Numbered from the stretch's first letter, positions 1 to 7,369 are shown. The stretch is DNA of 39,942 nt from Clostridia bacterium (GCA_017503865.1 JAFVSI010000003.1:1-39942), one strand, 5' to 3'. The notes: a model not told the origin generated them from the sequence alone. Made by a program: numbers and translations.

Positions 1-1
1 A

Positions 2-141
2 GCCGCTTTTCTTTGCGAAAAGAGGCACAAAGAAAAGCTAAGCAAAAGAAAGTGCCGTTTTCACGAGGCTCCGCCTCGAGCTCCGCGAGCTTTTGAAAAA
101 GCTCGACCAAAACTTTTCAACCACTTGCCCTAAGTCTCACC
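2..141. repeat. Dispersed 140-bp hairpin repeat, copy 1
   Basis: This 140-bp segment recurs nearly identically at 12307-12446. It contains several short hairpins, for example CTTTTC paired with GAAAAG and CGAGGC paired with GCCTCG, and an AGCT-centred pair near AAAAAGCTCG. The last 30 bases have a few mismatches between copies. I see no gene in it. The remaining bases up to 168 hold only the ribosome binding site (GAGG) of the next gene. Confidence 0.85.
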
Positions 142-168
142 CATAAATCAAAATTTGAAGAGGTAATT

Positions 169-1113
169 ATGAAAATAATCACGTTTCAAGACATAAAGAA
201 GCTTGGCATATCGCCTGCGACCTGCTACGAGTGGGTGGCACAGACGATAAGAGACAAGGACAAATATATACTTCCGCCCAAAATAAGCTTGAAGCCCCGC
301 GACGGTGTTTTCTGCAACGTAATGCCGACGATAGGTGGCTCGGTAGGCGGTGTCAAGGTCGTCACAAGGTATCCCGAAAGAGAGCCGAGCCTTGACAGCA
401 AGCTCCTTCTTATGAATGCCGACAGCGGAGAATTTCTCGCCCTTATGGACGCTGATTTCATAACCGCTATGCGTACGGGAGCCGTTGCGGCACACAGCAT
501 AAGACTGCTCGCCAAAACCGATTATTCTAACATTGGCATTATGGGACTTGGCAATACCGCACGTGCGGCACTTCTCGTTCTCCTTGAGGTCGAGAGAGAA
601 AAAAGCTTTAAGATAAAGCTCCTTCGATATAAGGACCAAGCCGAAAGCTTTGCGGAACGTTTTTCGGAATATAAGAACGTCAGCTTTGAGGTTGTCGACA
701 CACCGAGAGACATCGTGCGTGGCTCTGACGTTGTAATTTCCGCAATCACCTACACCGAGGGTGACCTCTGCTCCGATGGGGATTTTCCCGAGGGAATTCT
801 CGTCGTGCCGATACACACACGCGGATTTACAAACTGCGACCTCTTTTTCGACAAGGTTTTTGCCGACGACGAGGGGCACGTCTGCCATTTTGGTAATTTC
901 AAGAAATTCCGCTCATTTGCAGAGGTTTCGGACGTTGTAAACGGCAGAGCGAAGGGAAGGGAAAGTGACCGTGAGCGTATCTTGGCATATAATATCGGTC
1001 TTTCCATTCACGATATTTTCTTTGCCTCGAAAATTTACGAAATGCTTGCACACGCGGGGAAACCCCTTCGCGAGATAGACCTTGAAAGTCCAAATGAGAA
1101 ATTTTGGATATGA
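169..1113 (+). CDS. Ornithine cyclodeaminase / mu-crystallin family NAD(P)-dependent protein
   Basis: 314 aa, cytoplasmic. The middle carries the family signature MDADFITAMRTGAVAAHS (about residues 91-108), followed by a Rossmann segment IGIMGLGNTARAAL (about 123-136) that binds NAD(P). The N-terminal half has the GGVKVVTRYP strand with the lysine that is conserved in the family. Members include ornithine cyclodeaminase (ornithine to proline plus ammonia), alanine dehydrogenases and ketimine reductases. The exact substrate cannot be read from the sequence. ATG at 169 follows GAGG at a suitable distance. It is a single gene, and a separate promoter lies downstream for the next gene. The nucleotide-binding loop is GLGNTA rather than the more usual GxGxQA. 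Confidence 0.85.
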   Translation: MKIITFQDIKKLGISPATCYEWVAQTIRDKDKYILPPKISLKPRDGVFCNVMPTIGGSVGGVKVVTRYPEREPSLDSKLLLMNADSGEFLALMDADFITAMRTGAVAAHSIRLLAKTDYSNIGIMGLGNTARAALLVLLEVEREKSFKIKLLRYKDQAESFAERFSEYKNVSFEVVDTPRDIVRGSDVVISAITYTEGDLCSDGDFPEGILVVPIHTRGFTNCDLFFDKVFADDEGHVCHFGNFKKFRSFAEVSDVVNGRAKGRESDRERILAYNIGLSIHDIFFASKIYEMLAHAGKPLREIDLESPNEKFWI

Positions 1114-1153
1114 TTTTGTTTCGGTTTCTTAACATTTTGTATCGTTTTTTGGA

Positions 1154-1182
1154 TTGACGGCTCATTTTTGCTGTGATATACT
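1154..1182 (+). promoter_or_regulatory. Sigma-A promoter of surface protein gene 1
   Basis: TTGACG at 1154-1159, a 17-bp spacer, and TATACT at 1177-1182. It is followed by an 85-base leader that ends in AAAGGAG seven bases before the ATG at 1268. Confidence 0.75.
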
Positions 1183-1267
1183 TTTAGTGTTAAAGTATAC
1201 GTGTCTTATTTGCACAGTATTGAAGTAAGATGCGAAATAAAAACAAAAAACAAAAAGGAGAACTGGT

Positions 1268-2488
1268 ATGAAAAAGTTTCTTTCAGTAGTTTCATTGTTG
1301 CTCGTTGCAATGATGATATTTGCAATGCCCGTATTTGCTGATGAGGCAGAGGAGACGAAGCCCTTCGAGCTTCCCAAGGGAATACAGAAGTATTATGCCA
1401 ATGACGTAACAGGAAAGACTCCCAATATTGACGGTACTATCGCCGAGGGCGAGTACGGTGAGCTTACCGTAAGAGTTACCGATCCTACACCTTTCGTTGA
1501 CGCAGGCGGAGATTACATTGAGAATCCCAAGGAGTATCTCAAGTCCGAGTATATGGACATTTGGTTTGCTTATGATGCAGACAACATCTACGTTGCTGTC
1601 CATGACGCAGGCCCTGAAAAGTTTGCAGATAACGATGAGTTTACCTCCAACGACTATCCTTTCAGAAGCAACTATTTCTTTTGCTTTGACTTCACACCCG
1701 AGGACCTTACCGACTACTTCCGTTTCGGTGGATTTAACACAGTTACCGTTTGGAACCCCAATATGCAGTACTTTGAGTTCGGTAAGTCAAACCGTGCACC
1801 TATCAAGGTTGCTGAATGGGTTACTGAGTGTATTGTAAGAAAGGTTGACGTTACAACAGGTGCTGACGTTGGCTTTGGCGACCTTCTCACAACAAACGGA
1901 AACCCCAACTACTACGGCGGTGACTGGGAGCTCTTTATTGAGATGAAGCTCGACAAGAAGGCTGTTGCAAACGCTCTTAACGAGTGCTACTTTACCGATT
2001 ACGATACCGTTCCCAACGTTATGTACTTCAACTTTGGTACCAATATGTACAGAAGAACAGAGTGCAAGCTTGACGACAGTGGAAATGAAAAGGCAGTTGG
2101 TGACGGTGAGAGCCAGTACTACAGATGGCTTGGCGATACCATTATCAGAGACAACAACGCAGACTATGAGGACTACGGTCTTTACGAGGGCGGCAAGGTC
2201 AATGCTATGATGGACGCTATCATATTCGGTGACGAGAATACCGTTATCGCACCCGCTGATCCGTTCCCTGTAAGAGAGACTACAGAGCCTGTAACCGAGG
2301 CTCCCGTGACTGATAATCCCGACGTGGCTCCCACCGAGCCGGAAGAGACAGACACTCCCGCAGATGACGAGACAGCTGCTCCCGTTGCTGAAGGTGGATG
2401 CGACGGCTCCGTTTCCCTTGCAGGAATTGCTCTCGTAGCAGCTCTTGGAGCTTGCACAGCTTTTGTCGCAAAGAAAAAAGAGAACTAA
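1268..2488 (+). CDS. Secreted CBM9/DOMON-like surface protein, paralogue 1, with Cys-type C-terminal tail
   Basis: 406 aa. A Sec signal peptide (residues 1-24, MKKFLSVVSLLLVAM...VFA) precedes DEAEE. The body (about 45-320) begins TPNIDGTIAEGEYGEL and contains EYMDIWFAYDADNIYVAVHD, the pattern of carbohydrate-binding family 9-like/DOMON beta-sandwich domains. An acidic linker rich in TEP, TEAP and TDTPAD follows (about 325-372). The last 34 residues form a GGCDGS motif, a hydrophobic segment (AGIALVAALGACTAFVA) and KKKEN. This tripartite end resembles a membrane-anchoring sorting signal, but no LPXTG is present. It is nearly identical to the next gene, so the duplication is recent. A binding role (carbohydrate or another ligand) is inferred from the fold only. 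Confidence 0.85.
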   Translation: MKKFLSVVSLLLVAMMIFAMPVFADEAEETKPFELPKGIQKYYANDVTGKTPNIDGTIAEGEYGELTVRVTDPTPFVDAGGDYIENPKEYLKSEYMDIWFAYDADNIYVAVHDAGPEKFADNDEFTSNDYPFRSNYFFCFDFTPEDLTDYFRFGGFNTVTVWNPNMQYFEFGKSNRAPIKVAEWVTECIVRKVDVTTGADVGFGDLLTTNGNPNYYGGDWELFIEMKLDKKAVANALNECYFTDYDTVPNVMYFNFGTNMYRRTECKLDDSGNEKAVGDGESQYYRWLGDTIIRDNNADYEDYGLYEGGKVNAMMDAIIFGDENTVIAPADPFPVRETTEPVTEAPVTDNPDVAPTEPEETDTPADDETAAPVAEGGCDGSVSLAGIALVAALGACTAFVAKKKEN

Positions 2489-2504
2489 ACTACATATTTG
2501 AAAA

Positions 2505-2536
2505 AACGGAGAGGCAAATGCCTCTCCGCTTTTTTG
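2505..2536 (+). terminator. Intrinsic terminator of surface gene 1
   Basis: CGGAGAGGC, a short AAAT loop, then GCCTCTCCG, followed by a T run. The same hairpin, with few changes, follows gene 2 (3973) and the distant inverted paralogue (18707). Confidence 0.9.
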
Positions 2537-2643
2537 TTCTTTACCGATCAGTTTTTTAAAAATAAAGTTCAATAAACATAAGGCTTCACGGCAAAAGTTG
2601 ATAAATGTGAGCGAAAAGTCCACCTTTTTGAGCAAAAAGTGCG

Positions 2644-2672
2644 TTTTCATACGGTAGCTTTATTTGTATAAT
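2644..2672 (+). promoter_or_regulatory. Promoter of surface protein gene 2
   Basis: TTTTCA at 2644-2649, a 17-bp spacer, and consensus TATAAT at 2667-2672. A motif GTAAGATACGAAATA in the leader (2679-2693) matches GTAAGATGCGAAATA in the leader of gene 1 (1225-1239). Confidence 0.65.
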
Positions 2673-2736
2673 ATAGATGTAAGATACGAAATATCCATTC
2701 GTAATTTATCAAAATATAACAAAAAGGAGAACCGTG

Positions 2737-3954
2737 ATGAAAAAATTTCTTTCAATCATTTCATTGTTGCTTGTTGCAATGATGATATTTGCAATGCCCA
2801 CCTTTGCTGATGAGGCAGAGGAGACAAAGCCCTTCGAGCTTCCTAAGGGTATGCAGAAGTATTATGCCAATGACGTAACAGGAAAGACTCCCAATATCGA
2901 CGGTACTATTGCTGATGGCGAGTACGGTGAGCTTACCGTAAGAGTTACCGATCCTACACCTTTCGTTGACGCAGGCGGAGATTACATGGAGAATCCCAAG
3001 GAGTATCTCAAGTCCGAGTATATGGATATCTGGTTTGCTTATGACGAGGACAATATTTACGTGGCTATCCACGACGCAGGTCCTGAAAAGTTTGCAGATA
3101 ACGATGAGTTTACCTCCAACGACTATCCTTTCAGAAGCAACTATTTCTTTTGCTTTGACTTCACACCCGAGGATCTTACCGACTACTTCCGTTTCGGTGG
3201 ATTTAACACAGCTACCGTTTGGAACCCCAATATGCAGTACTTTGAGTTCGGTAAATCCAACCGTGCACCTATCAAGGTTGCTGAATGGGTTACCGAGTGT
3301 GTTGTAAGAAAGGTTGACGTTACAACAGGTGCTGACGTTGGATTTGGCGACCTTCTCACAACAAACGGAAACCCCAACTACTACGGTGGTGACTGGGAGC
3401 TCTTTATTGAGATGAAGCTCGACAAGAAGGCTGTTGCAAACGCTCTTAACGCGTGCTACTTTACCGATTACGATACCGTTCCCAACGTTATGTACTTCAG
3501 CTTTGGTACCAATATGTACAGAAGAGTTGAGTGCAAGCTTAGTGACAGTGGCGAAGAAAAGGGTGTAAGTGACGAAAGCCAGTACTACAGATGGCTTGGC
3601 GATACCGTTATCAGAGACAACAACGCAGACTATGAGGATTACGGTCTTTACGAGGGCGGCAAGGTCAATACTTTGATGGACGCTATCATATTCGGTGACG
3701 AGAATACAGTTATCGCACCCGCTGATCCCTTCCCTGTAAGAGAAGAGACCGAAGCTCCTACAACAGAGCCCGAAGTAACCGAGCCCGAGGTAACAGAGGC
3801 TCCCGTGGGTGACGTAACCGAAGCTCCCGCAGGCGAGACCAAAGCTCCCGTTGCTGAAGGCGGCTGCGGCGGCTCCGTTTCCCTTGCAGGAATTGCTCTC
3901 GTAGCAGCTCTCGGAACTTGCACAGCATTTGTCGCAAAGAAGAAAGAGGACTAA
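2737..3954 (+). CDS. Secreted CBM9/DOMON-like surface protein, paralogue 2
   Basis: 405 aa from ATG 2737. A GTG directly upstream (2734) could extend it by one residue, but AGGAG at 2725-2729 is seven bases from 2737, the same spacing as in paralogues 1 and 3. Signal peptide, CBM9/DOMON-like body, TEP/TEAP linker and tail are as in gene 1, with only a few substitutions outside the linker. The tail is GGCGGS, a hydrophobic stretch and KKKED. A 62-bp piece of the linker (3775-3836) is identical to one in paralogue 4 (6478-6539), which suggests exchange of 3' cassettes. It has its own promoter and terminator and is not in an operon with gene 1. The function is unproven, and a cell-surface ligand-binding role is inferred. 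Confidence 0.85.
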   Translation: MKKFLSIISLLLVAMMIFAMPTFADEAEETKPFELPKGMQKYYANDVTGKTPNIDGTIADGEYGELTVRVTDPTPFVDAGGDYMENPKEYLKSEYMDIWFAYDEDNIYVAIHDAGPEKFADNDEFTSNDYPFRSNYFFCFDFTPEDLTDYFRFGGFNTATVWNPNMQYFEFGKSNRAPIKVAEWVTECVVRKVDVTTGADVGFGDLLTTNGNPNYYGGDWELFIEMKLDKKAVANALNACYFTDYDTVPNVMYFSFGTNMYRRVECKLSDSGEEKGVSDESQYYRWLGDTVIRDNNADYEDYGLYEGGKVNTLMDAIIFGDENTVIAPADPFPVREETEAPTTEPEVTEPEVTEAPVGDVTEAPAGETKAPVAEGGCGGSVSLAGIALVAALGTCTAFVAKKKED

Positions 3955-3972
3955 TTAAATAGTTAAATACAT

Positions 3973-4003
3973 AGCGGAGAGGCTTATGCCTCTCCGCTTT
4001 TTT
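3973..4003 (+). terminator. Intrinsic terminator of surface gene 2
   Basis: AGCGGAGAGGC, loop TTAT, GCCTCTCCGCT, then a T run. It is nearly the same hairpin as at 2505. Confidence 0.9.
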
Positions 4004-4018
4004 GTAGGGGGGGTTTTA

Positions 4019-4085
4019 ATGCGGGTGGTTTTTTCAAAAAAACACCTGCCCCCGCATAATTAACACCCCTATAAATACCAATTTA
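4019..4085. repeat. Imperfect palindrome plus intergenic repeat type B
   Basis: ATGCGGG at 4019 pairs with CCCGCAT at 4051-4057 around a T/A-rich centre. Next comes CACCCCTATAAATACCAATT at 4064-4083, a short intergenic repeat found in similar form at 10926, 13311, 15060, 32749 and 36043, in either orientation. Confidence 0.65.
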
Positions 4086-4125
4086 TAAAAATGCAGAATT
4101 GTTATTTTTTTTGCAGTATTTGATG

Positions 4126-4154
4126 TTGAAATGTTTTAGTTGTTATGATATAAT
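4126..4154 (+). promoter_or_regulatory. Promoter of surface protein gene 3
   Basis: TTGAAA at 4126-4131, a 17-bp spacer, and TATAAT at 4149-4154 with an extended -10 TGA. Confidence 0.8.
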
Positions 4155-4213
4155 AAATCAACAAGATACAACCGTATAGTTGTAGCTTGAAAAATAACAA
4201 AAGGAGATAAGAA

Positions 4214-5425
4214 ATGAAAAAGTTTATTTCTATTATTTCGTTATTGCTCGTTACAGCGATGATATTTGCTGTGCCCGTATTTGCAGATGAAGCGGAAGAG
4301 AGCAAACCCTTCGAGCCTCCTAAGGGTATGACAACATACTATGCAAACAATGTTTCGGGAAATACTCCCAATATCGACGGTGTCATCGGTGAGGGCGAGT
4401 ACGGCGAGCTTACCGTAAGAGTTACCGATCCTACTCCCTTTGTAGATGCCGGCGGAGACTACATGGAGAATCCCAAAGAGCATCTCAAGTCCGAGTATAT
4501 CGACTTTTGGTTTGCTTATGATGAGAACAACGTTTACATAGCAATTCACGATCCGGGCCCCAAGTACAAGGACAACGGTGATGAATTCAAGCTCAATGAC
4601 GTTCCTTTCAGATACAATTATCACTTTAGTATGGACTTTACGCCCGAGGACCTTACCGACTATTTCCGTTTTGGCGGTGGTAATACCGTTACTGTTTGGA
4701 ATGCACAGATGCAGTACTTTGAGTTTGGCAAGTCCAACCGTGCACCCATCAAGGTATCCGATTGGGTTACAGAGTGCATCGTGAGAAAGGTCGATAAGTC
4801 AACGGGTGCTGACATAGCGTTCGGTGACCTAATTACAACCACAGGAAACCCCAACTTCGCTACCGGCGAGTGGGAGATGTATATGGAGCTCAAGCTCGAC
4901 AAGAAAGCTGTTGCTAAGGCTCTCAACGATTGCTACTTTACCGATTATGATACCATTCCCAACGGTATGTATTTCTCGTTTGGTACAAACGGCTTCCAGG
5001 CAATAGGAACCTATAAGGCTGACGGAAAAACGGAGAATCTCGAGCCTAACGATACACAGTATTACAGATGGCTCGGAGCTAACATTATCAGAGACAACAA
5101 CGGTGACTATGAGGAGTTTGGTCTTTACGAGGGCGGCAAGGTCAACACAATAGGTGACCTCATAATTTTCGGCGACGAGAACACAGTTTTTGAGCCTGCT
5201 GATCCTTTCCCTGTAAGAGAGACTACAGAGGCACCTACCGAGGCTCCTACAACCGAGCCCGAGGTAACAGACGCTCCCGCAGACGAGACCGAAGTTCCCG
5301 CAGGCGAGACCGAAGCTCCCGCAGATGAAGGCGGATGCGGCGGCACAGTTGCAGTTGCAGGAATTGCTCTCGTAGCAGCTCTCGGAACTTGCACAGCATT
5401 TGTCGCAAAGAAAAAAGAGGACTAA
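4214..5425 (+). CDS. Secreted CBM9/DOMON-like surface protein, paralogue 3
   Basis: 403 aa, with AGGAG seven bases before the ATG. Signal peptide to VFA (residue 24), then the CBM9/DOMON-like body starting TPNIDGVIGEGEYGEL. It is clearly homologous to genes 1 and 2 but more diverged, for example HDPGPKYKDNGDEF where those have HDAGPEKFADNDEF. The linker repeats TEAP, TEP and ADETE. The tail is GGCGGT, a hydrophobic stretch and KKKED. The last 34 residues are identical to those of the inverted paralogue at 18748-19983, yet the last 21 sense codons differ at nine synonymous positions and at no amino acid. This indicates selection on the tail peptide itself. The ligand is unknown. Confidence 0.85.
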   Translation: MKKFISIISLLLVTAMIFAVPVFADEAEESKPFEPPKGMTTYYANNVSGNTPNIDGVIGEGEYGELTVRVTDPTPFVDAGGDYMENPKEHLKSEYIDFWFAYDENNVYIAIHDPGPKYKDNGDEFKLNDVPFRYNYHFSMDFTPEDLTDYFRFGGGNTVTVWNAQMQYFEFGKSNRAPIKVSDWVTECIVRKVDKSTGADIAFGDLITTTGNPNFATGEWEMYMELKLDKKAVAKALNDCYFTDYDTIPNGMYFSFGTNGFQAIGTYKADGKTENLEPNDTQYYRWLGANIIRDNNGDYEEFGLYEGGKVNTIGDLIIFGDENTVFEPADPFPVRETTEAPTEAPTTEPEVTDAPADETEVPAGETEAPADEGGCGGTVAVAGIALVAALGTCTAFVAKKKED

Positions 5426-5458
5426 AATCTAAAAGGCATAATTATACTTAATAAAAAT

Positions 5459-5491
5459 AGCGGCAGGGACTTGCGTTTCTGCCGCTGTTTT
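5459..5491 (+). terminator. Intrinsic terminator of surface gene 3
   Basis: AGCGGCAG pairs with CTGCCGCT (5479-5486) and is followed by GTTTT. The loop contains the likely -35 element of the next gene. Confidence 0.75.
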
Positions 5492-5499
5492 GATATAAT
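5471..5499 (+). promoter_or_regulatory. Promoter of surface protein gene 4, overlapping the upstream terminator
   Basis: TTGCGT at 5471-5476 lies in the terminator loop. A 17-bp spacer leads to TATAAT at 5494-5499 with an extended -10 TGA. Confidence 0.7.
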
Positions 5500-5550
5500 G
5501 GATACATAAGGCAAAGAATTGCCAAAAAAACGATCGAAAAGGAGCTTTTT

Positions 5551-6660
5551 ATGAAAAAATTTTTACGCGTTCTTTCCCTCGCACTCGTAGTTATTATGAG
5601 TTTGGCTATGTTTTCTTTTAATGCTTTTGCAGAAGAAGCAGACGTAAACTCACAGCACAGAACCTTTTACACAGGCAAGGATTATGCCGTTAGCGATGAT
5701 GACATTATTTTCAAAAGATGGACTCCTGTTGAGGATGGCTTTGTAAAGGTTAACGATGAGCCTATCAATGCAAACATCACAAGTAAGCTTTTCAACAAGG
5801 GATGTACGCAGTCGGGTGTTGTCGTTACTCCGTCCGAGGAATATGCGATATATCCTATCGTTCCTTCCTTTGACTACTATGTAGCAAAGTCGGATACAAC
5901 TATTTACATAGTATTCGATATGCTCTACCATTCTCTTACAGAGGGCAACGGAATTGGTGTGAACGATACTATCGACGTTTGGACCAGTGACTACTATAAG
6001 TATTTCAGAATAGGTTTTAACCCGAATGACTACACACAGCAGATAATCGTTTCTACACGCGGACATGGACTTGATAACGACAGCCAGAAGGGCTTTTTCT
6101 ACATTGCCGATGGGGATAGCGCTGATGAGCTTTGGACAGGATACAACAGCCAGAGCCCCTATTACAAGTATGCAATTTGCGGAACAGGTTCAAATGTAAT
6201 TCCCGGGCACCGTATAAGAAAGTATGGCTTCGACATTGAAGAAATGAAGAAGCTTTATCTTGAGAAGTTTGGTGTAACGCTCACCGATGAGGATTTTGAT
6301 TCGATTTTTGTTTCGGGCGGACACAGATTCCGTGAGCAGGGAAAGACTTCTGCAAGTGAAAACCAGTTTAACGGAACCTACGGAACTCTTCTTACCGATG
6401 AACTTGGTAATACAACTCTCGTTCCCGACCTTATCGTATTCGGTTCTGAATTTGATGAGGAAGAGACTACCGAGCCTGTAACCGAGCCCGAGGTAACAGA
6501 GGCTCCCGTGGGTGACGTAACCGAAGCTCCCGCAGGCGACGAGACAGACGCTCCCGCAGAGGAAGGCGGCTGCGGTTCTTCCGTTACACTTGCAGGAATT
6601 GCTCTCGTAGCAGCTCTCGGTACTTGCACAACATTTGTCGCAAAGAAGAAAGAGGACTAA
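5551..6660 (+). CDS. Secreted surface protein, paralogue 4, with a divergent body and the same C-terminal tail
   Basis: 369 aa, AAGGAG six bases before the ATG. The signal peptide ends about residue 27 (NAFA). The body (about 30-300) is not alignable by eye with genes 1-3 over its full length. It does keep a DOMON-like pattern: YYVAKSDTTIYIVFDM, then YKYFRIGFNPNDYTQ, which parallels NYFFCFDFTPEDLTDYFRFG in gene 2. The linker and tail match gene 2 closely, with 62 identical bases (6478-6539 against 3775-3836), then GGCGSS, a hydrophobic stretch and KKKED. It therefore looks like a different ectodomain joined to the shared display cassette. Function unknown. Confidence 0.8.
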   Translation: MKKFLRVLSLALVVIMSLAMFSFNAFAEEADVNSQHRTFYTGKDYAVSDDDIIFKRWTPVEDGFVKVNDEPINANITSKLFNKGCTQSGVVVTPSEEYAIYPIVPSFDYYVAKSDTTIYIVFDMLYHSLTEGNGIGVNDTIDVWTSDYYKYFRIGFNPNDYTQQIIVSTRGHGLDNDSQKGFFYIADGDSADELWTGYNSQSPYYKYAICGTGSNVIPGHRIRKYGFDIEEMKKLYLEKFGVTLTDEDFDSIFVSGGHRFREQGKTSASENQFNGTYGTLLTDELGNTTLVPDLIVFGSEFDEEETTEPVTEPEVTEAPVGDVTEAPAGDETDAPAEEGGCGSSVTLAGIALVAALGTCTTFVAKKKED

Positions 6661-6672
6661 TTTTCTATATAT

Positions 6673-6702
6673 AAAAAGGCAGAGCTTCGGCTCTGCCTTT
6701 TC
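6673..6702 (+). terminator. Intrinsic terminator of surface gene 4
   Basis: AAAGGCAGAGC, a TTCG tetraloop, GCTCTGCCTTTT. Confidence 0.9.
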
Positions 6703-6765
6703 TACTTTAAATATAGTTTCAAGTTTTGATTTACGGTTTAGACAAATACCGATTTATATATCAAA

Positions 6766-6806
6766 ACAAAAAAGTGCTATTCAGCGGGGAGCTGAACAAC
6801 ACTACC
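6766..6806 (-). ncRNA. Candidate ~40-nt small RNA
   Basis: Minus-strand transcript predicted to start near 6806 (GGG), six to seven bases after a strong -10. Almost all of it is one hairpin: AGTG...TTCAGC (6803-6791), loop TCCCC, GCTGAA...CACT (6785-6773), followed by six Ts. The C-rich loop is complementary to G-rich ribosome binding sites. Alternatively this is only a terminator with a nearby promoter-like sequence. It has no coding capacity. Confidence 0.4.
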
Positions 6807-6811
6807 CTTTT

Positions 6812-6840
6812 ATTATATCACGGTTTTTTCTATTTGTAAA
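6812..6840 (-). promoter_or_regulatory. Minus-strand promoter of the candidate small RNA
   Basis: Read on the minus strand: TTTACA (6840-6835), a 17-bp spacer, TATAAT (6817-6812), with TGA as an extended -10. Confidence 0.6.
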
Positions 6841-6915
6841 GAGGGAAAATGAACAAAATGCACAATTTCTATGTAATAAACAAAAAATAATTGTAAAGTT
6901 TTTACATATTGCCTA

Positions 6916-6944
6916 TTGAAAAAGGCTTTCAAGTGTGCTACAAT
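6916..6944 (+). promoter_or_regulatory. Promoter of the candidate large non-coding RNA
   Basis: TTGAAA at 6916-6921, a 17-bp spacer, TACAAT at 6939-6944 with extended -10 TGC. Confidence 0.75.
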
Positions 6945-6949
6945 ATAAG

Positions 6950-7325
6950 TGAACAAAGGAGGAAAGGCCAATGAGAAATTAAGCTTCGGACTTTCGTAAA
7001 GGTGCAAGTGTGAGTGAGAAAAAAGTGAAATTACTTGTGTGTGAAGTTTAGGAAGTTGCATTGGTGAGTGTGTTGAAGTAGAAATCCTTTAGCGAAAGTT
7101 CAAAAAACAAAATTCGTCTTTTGCAAGGCTCAAACGAATCTAAAAACTTACGGTATTCTTGTTAAAGAAAAAATGAAAAGGTTGCGTTTTTGAGAGCGTT
7201 AAGAGAAGTAGCAAGAGATAGACAAACGAAAGAGAGGATAACAAAAGATGTTAGATATCAAGAGTGAAGCGAAATGACCCTTGACGGTGCTTAAAATGTA
7301 CGGTCAAGGGTCATTTCTTTTTTTG
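6950..7325 (+). ncRNA. Candidate structured non-coding RNA, ~375 nt, family not recognised
   Basis: The region starts at a strong promoter (6916-6944). It ends in a very strong intrinsic terminator: GAAATGACCCTTGAC (7271-7285) pairs perfectly over 15 bp with 7303-7317, followed by a T-rich run. No ORF of useful length with a normal start lies between. Three mini-ORFs have starts: AAAGGAGG (6955-6962) followed by ATG-AGA-AAT-TAA at 6971, a six-codon ORF near 7171, and a nine-codon ORF at 7249 whose stop is in the terminator stem. The RNA is purine-rich with short possible stems (CTTT/AAAG near 6990; ATTCGT/ACGAAT near 7112-7139). I do not recognise tmRNA, RNase P, 6S, SRP RNA or a riboswitch in it. 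A leader-peptide-type regulator is a weaker alternative. Confidence 0.6.
7271..7325 (+). terminator. Strong terminator closing the candidate non-coding RNA
   Basis: A perfect 15-bp stem (7271-7285 with 7303-7317), a 17-nt loop, and a T-rich run after the stem. Confidence 0.9.
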
Positions 7326-7340
7326 CTTTTTGTGCGGTGA

Positions 7341-7369
7341 TTGACACCGTGCTTTTTTTATGATAAAAT
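7341..7369 (+). promoter_or_regulatory. Promoter of the FAD-dependent dehydrogenase gene
   Basis: TTGACA at 7341-7346, a 17-bp spacer, TAAAAT at 7364-7369 with extended -10 TGA. Confidence 0.75.

Noticed and set aside
148-888. 246-codon minus-strand open frame over the cyclodeaminase gene
   Set aside because: A shadow of a recognised enzyme; no family features.
1787-2650. 287-codon minus-strand open frame
   Set aside because: It runs through surface gene 1 and its terminator in antisense. The plus-strand protein is strongly supported by its paralogues.
3760-3860. Possible CRISPR or tandem DNA repeat in the surface gene linker
   Set aside because: The repetition is in codons for TEP/TEAP units, irregular in spacing, and in frame.
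6635-6919. 94-codon ORF between surface gene 4 and the non-coding RNA
   Set aside because: It crosses a terminator and a promoter and has no ribosome binding site.
7170-7260. Short purine-rich open frame that reads as a charged peptide inside the candidate RNA
   Set aside because: No ATG, GTG or TTG with an SD at a sensible place. Purine-rich RNA gives Arg/Lys/Glu codons by composition.
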